Source: Actinomycetota bacterium (GTDB taxonomy: Bacteria; Actinomycetota; Humimicrobiia; Humimicrobiales; Humimicrobiaceae). From it: a DNA stretch of 6,758 bases. Location: positions 1 to 6,758 of the forward strand of contig JAQVJB010000089.1 of assembly GCA_028695395.1 (NCBI GenBank), given 5' to 3'. Position 1 is the stretch's first letter. Each line of letters opens with the position of its first letter. This document shows, piece after piece, positions 1 through 5,018 of this stretch. The notes below the pieces were generated by a model that worked only from the letters and a program-made list of their open reading frames with translations, was not told the DNA's origin and searched no databases. Made by a program: the position numbers and the translations under genes.

Positions 1-65
1 TTCTTTTCAAATTTTTATTTATTACAAAACCCTTTGGATTTTTTATTTTTTTACATTGTAAATTA

Positions 66-74
66 TGTTATAAT
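66..74 (+). promoter_or_regulatory. Extended -10 promoter of the uptake operon
   Basis: TGTTATAAT is a perfect extended -10 element (TG, one base, TATAAT at 69-74). No good -35 hexamer lies 16-18 bases upstream; that stretch is mostly T (TTTACA at 50-55 is only 13 bases away). An extended -10 can work without a strong -35. Transcription should start near base 81, giving a leader of about 96 bases before the TTG start at 177. That is too short for a T-box leader, the element often found upstream of trpXYZ-type operons in Firmicutes. Confidence 0.7.
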
Positions 75-82
75 TCAACGAT

Positions 83-110
83 TAAGAAATAGAACCTGTT
101 CTATTTCTTA
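83..110. promoter_or_regulatory. Perfect palindrome at the transcription start (candidate operator)
   Basis: TAAGAAATAGAAC (83-95) and its exact reverse complement GTTCTATTTCTTA (98-110) are separated by only CT. The palindrome begins about 9 bases after the -10 element, so it sits on or just after the expected transcription start, where a dimeric repressor would block RNA polymerase. A 2-base loop is too tight for a fully paired RNA hairpin, and there is no T-tract, which favours a DNA operator over a terminator. The core GAAC-CT-GTTC differs in spacing from the Gram-positive LexA box (GAAC-N4-GTTC). I do not recognise the regulator. Confidence 0.6.
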
Positions 111-164
111 TGTTTTAATTATTTAATACAATAATTAAACAAATTTAATAAATATTTTGCTATC

Positions 165-170
165 AGGAGG
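165..170 (+). promoter_or_regulatory. Ribosome binding site that fixes a TTG start
   Basis: AGGAGG, the full consensus, ends 6 bases before TTG at 177-179. This spacing decides the TTG start; the next in-frame ATG is codon 8, which would remove the basic n-region of the lipoprotein signal peptide. Confidence 0.85.
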
Positions 171-176
171 AATAAA

Positions 177-1145
177 TTGAAGAAGACAGCAATTATTATG
201 CTTGTTATTGTGGCAATCTTTGCAATGGTAGGTTGTACCACTAAAGTTGCTGAAGAAAATAAGAGTATCGGTATAATCCAATATGTAGAACATGTGGCTC
301 TTGATTCTGCCAGAGAAGGTTTTATTAAGGCTCTAAGCGACAAAGGTTTTGTGGATGGGGAAAATATAACAATAGATGTACAAAATGCACAGGCAGACCA
401 AAGCAACCTTTCAACTATCAGTGACCGTTTTGTAAGCAATAAAGTTGATTTGGTGCTTGCTATTGCAACACCTGCTGCCCAGTCAATAGCTGGGAAAACA
501 ACTGAAATACCGATTATAGGAACTGCAATAACCGATTTTGTGGCTGCCAAGCTTGTTGATTCAAATGAAGCTCCCGGAGGCAATGTCACAGGAACAACGG
601 ATATGAATCCTATCAAAGAACAGATCGATCTTTTAAAGCAACTTGTTCCCGATGTAGAAACAGTTGGTGTAATTTATACGTCAAGCGAGGATAATTCGGT
701 TGTTCAGGCAAAAATTGCAAAAGAAGCTATTGAAGCTATGGGTCTCCAGTATACTGAAGTCACTGTAACCAATTCAAATGATGTTCAGCAGGCAGCACAG
801 TCATTGGTTGAAAAATGTGATGCAATGTATCTGCCTACTGACAATGTTTTAGCATCTGCAATGCCAGTAATATATGGAGTAACAGTTGAATCAAAGACAC
901 CTGTTATTTGCGGCGAGTCAGGCATGGTTGAAAACGGCGGGCTGGCAACACTTGGAATAAATTATTATGATTTAGGCTATCAGGCAGGACTTATGGGTGT
1001 TAAGATTTTAAAGGGTGAAGCAAATCCTGCTGAAATGCCGATTGAATCAGCAGCTGAATTCGATTTTGCGATTAACGGCACTGTTGCTAATGAAATAGGT
1101 TTGGAAATTCCTGAGGAACTTCAAGAATATATTATTGAACAATAA
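177..1145 (+). CDS. ABC transporter substrate-binding lipoprotein, TrpX-like (DUF534 family)
   Basis: This 322-residue protein is the extracellular capture component of an ABC importer. It starts at TTG, set by AGGAGG six bases upstream. Residues 1-19 are a lipoprotein signal peptide (KK followed by a hydrophobic stretch) ending in M-V-G-C, so Cys20 should be lipidated and anchor the protein outside the membrane. The body matches the periplasmic-binding fold of the DUF534/TrpX family in length and motifs: EHVALD at 38-43 (usually EHPALD), ATPAAQ, NVTGT, YLPTDN at 218-223, and near the C-terminus GINYYDLGYQ followed by ILKGE. Known members are linked to tryptophan or other aromatic amino acid uptake, partly through T-box regulation; no T-box is visible here, so the substrate is an inference. 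The protein contains no tryptophan. Permease and ATPase genes follow on the same strand. Confidence 0.9.
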   Translation: MKKTAIIMLVIVAIFAMVGCTTKVAEENKSIGIIQYVEHVALDSAREGFIKALSDKGFVDGENITIDVQNAQADQSNLSTISDRFVSNKVDLVLAIATPAAQSIAGKTTEIPIIGTAITDFVAAKLVDSNEAPGGNVTGTTDMNPIKEQIDLLKQLVPDVETVGVIYTSSEDNSVVQAKIAKEAIEAMGLQYTEVTVTNSNDVQQAAQSLVEKCDAMYLPTDNVLASAMPVIYGVTVESKTPVICGESGMVENGGLATLGINYYDLGYQAGLMGVKILKGEANPAEMPIESAAEFDFAINGTVANEIGLEIPEELQEYIIEQ

Positions 1146-1162
1146 TAAAAAATCCTTATAAT
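1135..1162 (+). promoter_or_regulatory. Possible internal promoter before the permease gene
   Basis: TTGAAC (1135-1140) and TATAAT (1157-1162) are 16 bases apart, straddling the stop codon of the binding-protein gene. Used as a promoter, it would start a permease-ATPase transcript near base 1169, separate from the upstream palindrome. The -35 matches consensus at only four of six positions and the region is AT-rich, so chance occurrence is plausible. The -10 also overlaps the 5' arm of the hairpin at 1158-1210. Confidence 0.3.
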
Positions 1163-1210
1163 ACATCTAATGTAAAGAAGCTCAGATATTAGGTTCCTAG
1201 ATTGTATTAT
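1158..1210 (+). other. Intercistronic stem-loop after the binding-protein gene
   Basis: ATAATACATCTA (1158-1169) can pair over 12 bp with TAGATTGTATTAT (1198-1210), leaving one bulged T at 1202 and a 28-base loop. No clean T-tract follows, so it does not look like a terminator. Known operons of this layout often carry a hairpin after the binding-protein gene that stabilises its message and makes it more abundant than the permease message; that role here is inference. A mutually exclusive shorter stem is possible (1165-1171 with 1188-1194, including a G-T pair). Confidence 0.45.
1178..1191 (+). repeat. 14-base inverted repeat, left copy
   Basis: AAGCTCAGATATTA here is the exact reverse complement of 2951-2964. 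The two copies flank the permease and ATPase genes precisely, one in the gap before and one in the gap after. This copy lies in the middle of the 28-base loop of the stem at 1158-1210. The match does not extend beyond 14 bases on either side. Confidence 0.7.
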
Positions 1211-1250
1211 TATTTGATTTGAAGATTTTTTAGATATGGGTTAAAGCTCT

Positions 1251-2144
1251 ATGGTTCAGATATTCATGGGAGCAATTTCTCTTGGTCTTCTTTGGGCGAT
1301 TGTTACCATTGGTGTTTATATAACTTACAGAATTCTTGCTATAGCAGACCTGACTGTTGAGGGAAGCATTGTAATGGGGGCAGCAATTGCTGCCTCGGCA
1401 ATTATAAGAGGTGTCAATCCTTATATTGCAATTGCTATATCTTTTATAGGCGGTCTGCTTGCAGGTCTTGTAACAGGACTTCTGCATACTAAGTTGAAAA
1501 TCCCTTCTCTTCTTTCCGGTATTCTTACAATGATTGCGCTGTATTCGATAAATCTGCGCATAATGGGAAAAGCAAATATTTCTCTTTTAAGAATGAATAC
1601 TGCATATAGCGCATTTGAAAATCTTGGGGTAAACCATAACGGAGCAGTCATTATGGTTGGAATTATTTTCGTGGGATGTATAATCGGTATTCTCTACTGG
1701 TTTTTTGGAACCGAGATAGGATGTGCCATAAGAGCGACAGGCGATAATCCACAGATGGTAAGAGCTCAGGGTATTAATACGAATACAACAATCATACTCG
1801 GGCTCATGATAAGTAATGGATTGGTTGCTGTTGCCGGAGCGCTTATTGCCCAAAGCCAGAGCTTTGCTGACGTACAAATGGGCATAGGTTCTATAGTTAT
1901 AGGTCTTGCTTCTGTAATTATTGGAGAAGTACTGTTTGGCAAAAGAAATTTTTTCAGCAGGCTTGTATCCCTTGTCCTGGGAGCTATAACATACCGGATT
2001 ATCATTGCTCTTGTATTAAAACTTGGCATGTCTGCAAATGATTTAAAGCTGTTCACTGCTATAACTGTAGCTATTGCTCTTGCTCTGCCTGTTTTCCGTT
2101 CATACCTAAAACCTTTAAAAAAATCGATAAAGAAGGCGGAGTAA
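1251..2144 (+). CDS. ABC importer permease, TrpY-like (branched-chain type membrane family)
   Basis: This 297-residue, very hydrophobic protein should form the membrane channel of the importer with about eight or nine transmembrane segments (roughly residues 7-28, 36-54, 57-80, 87-105, 131-152, 177-200, 205-227, 236-256 and 265-283). It belongs to the LivH/LivM-type permease superfamily. The ADLTVEGS motif (32-39) is typical of permeases that partner DUF534 binding proteins. The cytoplasmic loop around 161-176 (RATGDNPQMVRAQGIN) is the expected ATPase contact. The C-terminus is lysine-rich and cytoplasmic. ATG at 1251 is the first start after an in-frame stop at 1242-1244. Its ribosome site is weak (GGG at 1238-1240), suggesting lower translation than the binding protein; ATG at 1266 is an alternative. 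The ATPase gene begins directly after the stop. Confidence 0.9.
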   Translation: MVQIFMGAISLGLLWAIVTIGVYITYRILAIADLTVEGSIVMGAAIAASAIIRGVNPYIAIAISFIGGLLAGLVTGLLHTKLKIPSLLSGILTMIALYSINLRIMGKANISLLRMNTAYSAFENLGVNHNGAVIMVGIIFVGCIIGILYWFFGTEIGCAIRATGDNPQMVRAQGINTNTTIILGLMISNGLVAVAGALIAQSQSFADVQMGIGSIVIGLASVIIGEVLFGKRNFFSRLVSLVLGAITYRIIIALVLKLGMSANDLKLFTAITVAIALALPVFRSYLKPLKKSIKKAE

Positions 2145-2939
2145 TTGCTTAGTATTAAAAAAATCACCAAGGTTTTCAACCCAAGGACCATTAATGAAAA
2201 GATTGCACTGCATAATGTAAGTTTTACTTTAAAAGAAGGTGATTTTGTTACTCTTATCGGGGGGAATGGTTCAGGTAAATCAACATTACTAAACTGTGTA
2301 GCCGGAGTTTATCCGGTTGACCACGGCAATATTTTAATAGATGATATTAATGTCACAAATCTTTGTGAACATAAAAGAGCCGCCCTTCTTGGCCGGGTAT
2401 TCCAGGATCCGATAATGGGTACTGCTGCCAATATGGGTATCGAGGAAAATCTGGCACTAGCTTACAGGCGAGGACAAAAAAGAGGACTTAAATGGGGTAT
2501 TTCAAATAAAGAACGCGAGCATTACAGAGAAATACTGAAAACATTAGAATTAGGACTTGAGAATCGTCTCAGCACAAAAGTAGGACTTCTTTCAGGGGGT
2601 CAAAGGCAGGCGCTGACTCTATTAATGGCAACATTAAAAAGACCGAAGCTTCTACTTCTTGATGAGCATACTGCAGCGCTTGATCCAAAAACTGCACAAA
2701 AAGTACTCGAATTGAGCGATAGGATAATACAGGAAGAAAATCTTACAACGCTTATGGTTACCCATAATATGAAAGATGCAATCAAGCATGGTAACAGGCT
2801 AATGATGATGTATGAAGGCAAAGTAGTCCTTGATATAAAAGGTGAAGAAAAGAATAAGCTAACGGTAGAAGATCTGCTAGTAAGGTTTGGACATGTCAGC
2901 GGTGAAGAATTTGCAAATGACCGTGCTCTTTTAAGTTGA
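2145..2939 (+). CDS. ABC importer ATP-binding protein, TrpZ-like
   Basis: This 264-residue cytoplasmic ATPase powers the importer by binding the permease loop. All nucleotide-binding motifs are intact: Walker A GGNGSGKST (39-47), Q-loop Gln87 in FQDP, signature LSGGQ (149-153), Walker B LLLLDE with catalytic Glu174, D-loop ALDP (178-181) and H-loop His207. The DEHTAALDP sequence has His where most ABC ATPases have Pro; as I recall this is usual for ATPases of TrpXYZ-type systems and supports the assignment. TTG at 2145 directly follows the permease stop (2142-2144), with AAGGCGGAG at 2133-2141 as ribosome site inside the permease gene, a sign of tight translational coupling. The C-terminal 35 or so residues form a short extension past the core fold. 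No terminator is clear downstream. Confidence 0.92.
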   Translation: MLSIKKITKVFNPRTINEKIALHNVSFTLKEGDFVTLIGGNGSGKSTLLNCVAGVYPVDHGNILIDDINVTNLCEHKRAALLGRVFQDPIMGTAANMGIEENLALAYRRGQKRGLKWGISNKEREHYREILKTLELGLENRLSTKVGLLSGGQRQALTLLMATLKRPKLLLLDEHTAALDPKTAQKVLELSDRIIQEENLTTLMVTHNMKDAIKHGNRLMMMYEGKVVLDIKGEEKNKLTVEDLLVRFGHVSGEEFANDRALLS

Positions 2940-2950
2940 ATATAATGATG

Positions 2951-2964
2951 TAATATCTGAGCTT
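2951..2964 (-). repeat. 14-base inverted repeat, right copy
   Basis: TAATATCTGAGCTT on the + strand is the exact reverse complement of 1178-1191. It starts 11 bases after the ATPase stop codon. In a transcript covering both genes the two copies could form a 14-bp helix closing about 1.76 kb of message. A weak 4-6 bp hairpin (about 2955-2960 with 2982-2986) is also possible, but no T-tract follows, so this is not a standard terminator. Confidence 0.7.
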
Positions 2965-3023
2965 ATCAAAGTAAAATATATTCAGGGAATTAAAAAATAC
3001 TCACAGAACTAATGAAACAAAAA

Positions 3024-3467
3024 TTATTTTTTTTGCTTTAACCAGGAAATCCATGTAGTTTTCTGATATTTTTTATTTTCGATATCAACCAGCCATATCT
3101 CTAATTCCGGAAATGCTTCCGCAATTCTTTTCCAGGCAACTTTATGGATTTTCGCTCTTATTGGCATTAGTTTTTTTGAAAAAGAAGGCATTGCTATAAT
3201 GCAATGTCTGCAATCTTTTTCATTTAATCTTGATAATGAACTGAAAAAGGCTTCATAAAAATCTCCGACTCTTTCTAATCCGGATTCAGCATAACCGATA
3301 ACTTCTATATGCAAAACTTCCTTATCCTTTACTGCTTTTATATCCGGGCCTAATTTGCCAATTCCTTTCTTACTGCTAAACTTATAACCTTCATTTTCAA
3401 GGATTTCCCTAAGACAATTTTCAGTATCTATATTTGTAATTACTGTTGGTGATTGGATGCTGTTCAT
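3024..3467 (-). CDS. Small Mrr-like / PD-(D/E)XK-fold protein with an altered catalytic motif
   Basis: This 147-residue soluble protein has no signal peptide or membrane segment. Its first half has the order of elements seen in Mrr-type restriction-endonuclease folds: an N-terminal helix with Glu16, a GY turn at 27-28, GPDI at 40-43 (the PD motif) and a strand HIEVIG at 53-58 in place of the usual (D/E)XK, so Ile57 sits where lysine is expected. The second half has FYEAFFSSLSRL (70-81), CIIAMPS (89-95) and AWKRIAEAFPELEIWLVD (111-128), which I recall from uncharacterised homologues. It could be a non-catalytic DNA-binding relative or a nuclease with a relocated lysine (Lys44, Lys47 or Lys49 are near). 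The ribosome site is poor (AAAAAG directly before ATG). It converges on the uptake operon and has no partner gene. Coding status is fairly secure; function is not. Confidence 0.75.
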   Translation of the reverse strand: MNSIQSPTVITNIDTENCLREILENEGYKFSSKKGIGKLGPDIKAVKDKEVLHIEVIGYAESGLERVGDFYEAFFSSLSRLNEKDCRHCIIAMPSFSKKLMPIRAKIHKVAWKRIAEAFPELEIWLVDIENKKYQKTTWISWLKQKK

Positions 3468-3505
3468 CTTTTTAAATTCATTTATATTGATAAATAATTA
3501 ATAAG

Positions 3506-3536
3506 ATTATATCACTGTTTCTTAAAAAGATTACAA
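3506..3536 (-). promoter_or_regulatory. Promoter of the Mrr-like gene
   Basis: Read on the minus strand, TGATATAAT is a perfect extended -10 (TATAAT at 3511-3506, TG at 3514-3513). TTGTAA at 3536-3531 is a possible -35 at a long 19-base spacing. Transcription would start near 3499, about 32 bases before the ATG at 3467. The same TGnTATAAT form occurs upstream of the uptake operon. Confidence 0.55.
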
Positions 3537-3588
3537 TAAGTAAAAATTATTATTTTTACATCCATCAAATAAATTGTATTATCTAATC

Positions 3589-3618
3589 CCGGTTTTTACA
3601 GTTCCGGTTTTTACAGTT
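3589..3618 (+). repeat. Tandem 15-bp duplication
   Basis: CCGGTTTTTACAGTT occurs twice head to tail (3589-3603 and 3604-3618), exactly two copies with no partial third. It is one of the few G+C-containing words in this AT-rich gap. Replication slippage is the simplest origin. A two-site binding element is possible, but at about 75-105 bases upstream of the -10 of the Mrr-like gene there is nothing to confirm it. Confidence 0.75.
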
Positions 3619-3660
3619 GAAGCTTGTTATCAAAATAAAATGCAATCAATAAGTAAATTA

Positions 3661-3774
3661 TCAGTAATTCTCATTAAGTGCATGATCTTTTGCAAATTCC
3701 ATTATTTTAAAAACTGGCTGCCATGCAATTCTTTCTACATTTTGATTTTTCAAATAATTCTTTAAGATTAATAA
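3661..3774 (-). pseudogene. Possible remnant of a gene 3' end
   Basis: On the minus strand this 37-codon open stretch ends in TGA at 3661-3663 and reads as a plausible charged helical C-terminus, for example NVERIAWQPVFKIMEFAKDH. Two consecutive in-frame stops (3775-3780) cut it off from upstream, where another short protein-like run (SINLFHPKWYYQ, about 3781-3816) continues in the same frame until a stop at 3832. No start with a ribosome site is present. It may be the decayed end of a lost gene, or chance. I do not recognise the family. Confidence 0.2.
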
Positions 3775-3944
3775 TTATTATTGGTAATACCATTTAGGGT
3801 GAAATAAATTTATAGAGTGCAGTAAAAATTGTCAGAGTTGCTTTAATTGTATATTAATTAATAATACTTAATAAAATTTCCTAATAAATCATATATTATT
3901 TTATTATTTTTTTTAGAAAATCTTTTTTAATTTAATAAAAGAGC

Positions 3945-3968
3945 TATAATTGTCTTTAAAAGAGGGGG
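3945..3968 (+). promoter_or_regulatory. Promoter -10 and ribosome binding site of the metallopeptidase gene
   Basis: TATAAT at 3945-3950 predicts transcription from about 3957. Only a T-run (3923-3928) stands at the -35 position, 16 bases upstream. AGAGGGGG at 3961-3968 is the ribosome site, 10 bases before ATG at 3979. The resulting 5' leader would be only about 22 bases. Confidence 0.5.
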
Positions 3969-3978
3969 AAACAATTAC

Positions 3979-4863
3979 ATGAAATGGCAAGGGAGAAGAA
4001 CAAGCACAAATGTAGAGGACCGAAGAGGTTCAAACCCTAATGTGAACATACCTAGAAATGCACTCAGCGGAGGCCTTGGCGGAGGCTGCGGCACTATTAT
4101 TGTCATTATCGTTATCCTATTTATTTTAAGAGCATGCGGGGTAATAGACCTTTCTCAAATGATGGGAAGCTCCCAGGTAGATACTCCTGCAGTACAGACG
4201 ACTTACCAGACGGCGCAAGGAGAAGATGAACTTTTTCAGTTTGTATCCGTAGTCTTTGCAGAAACAGAGGATGTCTGGACTGAATTATTTGCTGCCCAAG
4301 GCATGCAGTACCAGTATCCCGGACTTGTTGTGTATTCGGGCTATGTCGAATCTGCATGCGGAATGGCTGGTTCGGCAACGGGTCCTTTTTATTGCCCTGC
4401 TGATTATAAGGTTTATATTGATCTTAGCTTCTATGAAGAATTGCAGAATAAATTCCAGGCTCCTGGAGATTTTGCAATGGCTTACGTTATTGCGCATGAG
4501 GTAGGCCATCATGTACAGACAATCCTTGGGATAATGGAAGATGTACAGCAATTACAGTCGCAGGTAAGCGAGACACAAGCTAACGAGCTTAATGTACGGC
4601 TTGAGCTGCAGGCAGATTATTTTGCTGGAGTATGGGCTCATTATGTAGAGCGGGCTGACCTTCTTGAAGAAGGAGATATTGAAGAAGCTCTTAACGCAGC
4701 AAGCGCTGTAGGTGACGATAGAATACAAAAGCAATATCAGGGCTATGTTGTACCTGACAGTTTTACGCATGGAACCTCTGAACAAAGACAAAGATGGTTT
4801 TATAAAGGTTTTCAATCCGGTAACTTTGCTGAGGGAGATACATTTAATACAAATGATTTGTAA
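3979..4863 (+). CDS. ypfJ: YpfJ-family neutral zinc metallopeptidase, membrane-anchored
   Basis: This 294-residue protein has a short cytoplasmic N-terminus with the family's typical start (KWQGRRTSTNVEDRRG, 2-17), a glycine-rich linker GGLGGGCG (31-38), one transmembrane helix at about 39-53 and an extracytoplasmic peptidase domain. HEVGHH at 173-178 gives the HEXXH zinc motif (His173, Glu174, His177). Glu209 in LELQADYFAGVW is the likely third zinc ligand. Four cysteines stand in the N-terminal half: two near the membrane helix (37, 53) and a CGMAG...FYC pair outside, possibly a disulfide. Length and motif order fit a complete PF04228 member. Substrates of this family are not well established; envelope protein turnover is the usual guess. 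The C-terminus has the conserved HGTSEQRQRWF...G segment. It appears to be a single-gene unit, with its own promoter and a terminator at 4899-4950. Confidence 0.92.
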   Translation: MKWQGRRTSTNVEDRRGSNPNVNIPRNALSGGLGGGCGTIIVIIVILFILRACGVIDLSQMMGSSQVDTPAVQTTYQTAQGEDELFQFVSVVFAETEDVWTELFAAQGMQYQYPGLVVYSGYVESACGMAGSATGPFYCPADYKVYIDLSFYEELQNKFQAPGDFAMAYVIAHEVGHHVQTILGIMEDVQQLQSQVSETQANELNVRLELQADYFAGVWAHYVERADLLEEGDIEEALNAASAVGDDRIQKQYQGYVVPDSFTHGTSEQRQRWFYKGFQSGNFAEGDTFNTNDL

Positions 4864-4898
4864 AAAATGAGACAGCACTATAAAAATTTAAAATCATT

Positions 4899-4950
4899 AC
4901 CAGCAAGTAATTATATTTTTTACTTTATTTAATCTTGCTGGTTTTTATTT
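4899..4950 (+). terminator. Rho-independent terminator after the metallopeptidase gene
   Basis: ACCAGCAAG (4899-4907) pairs perfectly over 9 bp with CTTGCTGGT (4934-4942), followed by TTTTTATTT. The 26-base AT-rich loop is longer than usual, but the GC-containing stem and T-tract are clear. It lies 36 bases after the stop codon and separates this gene from the LysM gene. Confidence 0.75.
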
Positions 4951-4979
4951 GCCTAAATCCTAAAAAGCATTTTTATAAT
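4949..4979 (+). promoter_or_regulatory. Candidate promoter of the LysM gene
   Basis: TATAAT at 4974-4979 with TTGCCT (4949-4954) as a partial -35 at a 19-base spacing. Transcription would start near 4986, about 33 bases before the ATG. It stands directly after the terminator, where a new promoter is expected. Confidence 0.45.
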
Positions 4980-5000
4980 TTTTTAAAAGTCTTAATAAAA

Positions 5001-5010
5001 GGAAAAGGAG
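5001..5010 (+). promoter_or_regulatory. Ribosome binding site deciding the LysM protein start
   Basis: GGAAAAGGAG ends 8 bases before ATG at 5019. The frame stays open upstream to a TTG at 4935, but that TTG lies inside the terminator stem and has no ribosome site, so the 28-residue longer version is rejected. Confidence 0.8.
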
Positions 5011-5018
5011 AAAAAATA

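Larger units (their letters stand above)
3537..3944. other. AT-rich stretch without a convincing gene
   Basis: This interval between the divergent promoters of the Mrr-like gene and the metallopeptidase gene is very AT-rich and full of poly-T, TTAAT and TAATAA patches, including a 12-bp palindrome TAATAA-TTATTA at 3769-3780. The + strand open frame at 3574-3765 (TTG start, no ribosome site, Cys/Phe/Ile-rich translation) does not look like a real protein. I see no tRNA, CRISPR or strong terminator. Its two notable contents, a tandem duplication and a possible gene scrap, are listed separately. Confidence 0.6.

Noticed and set aside
24..50. AAAACC-CTTT-GG followed by T-runs, as a terminator of an upstream gene
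   Set aside because: The GC part of the stem is only two base pairs and the pairing needs a bulge; the T-richness is general in this region. A 5' arm outside the window cannot be excluded.
83..110. LexA/SOS box in the palindrome (GAAC...GTTC)
   Set aside because: The half-sites are 2 bases apart, while the Gram-positive LexA box needs 4; the symmetry also extends well past that core.
1763..1779. Third copy of the AAGCTCAGATATTA element inside the permease gene
   Set aside because: Only AGCTCAG plus an offset GTATTA match; it is coding sequence and the similarity needs an insertion and a change, so it is probably chance.
3018..3035. A/T-only hairpin (AAAAA / TTTTT) between the convergent genes as a shared terminator
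   Set aside because: The stem is essentially all A-T and overlaps the stop codon of the minus-strand gene; it cannot be told from ordinary poly-A/T here.
3574..3765. 63-codon + strand open frame with TTG start
   Set aside because: No ribosome binding site; the translation is Cys/Phe/Ile-rich and begins with a repeat that only reflects the 15-bp DNA duplication; it overlaps very AT-rich sequence.
4121..4551. Overlapping open frames on both strands within the metallopeptidase gene
   Set aside because: They are shadows of a gene with intact HEXXH and family motifs, and have no start signals or protein-like character.
4935..5018. 28-residue N-terminal extension of the LysM protein from a TTG at 4935
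   Set aside because: The TTG lies in the 3' arm of the terminator stem and lacks a ribosome site, while ATG at 5019 has GGAAAAGGAG at ideal spacing.
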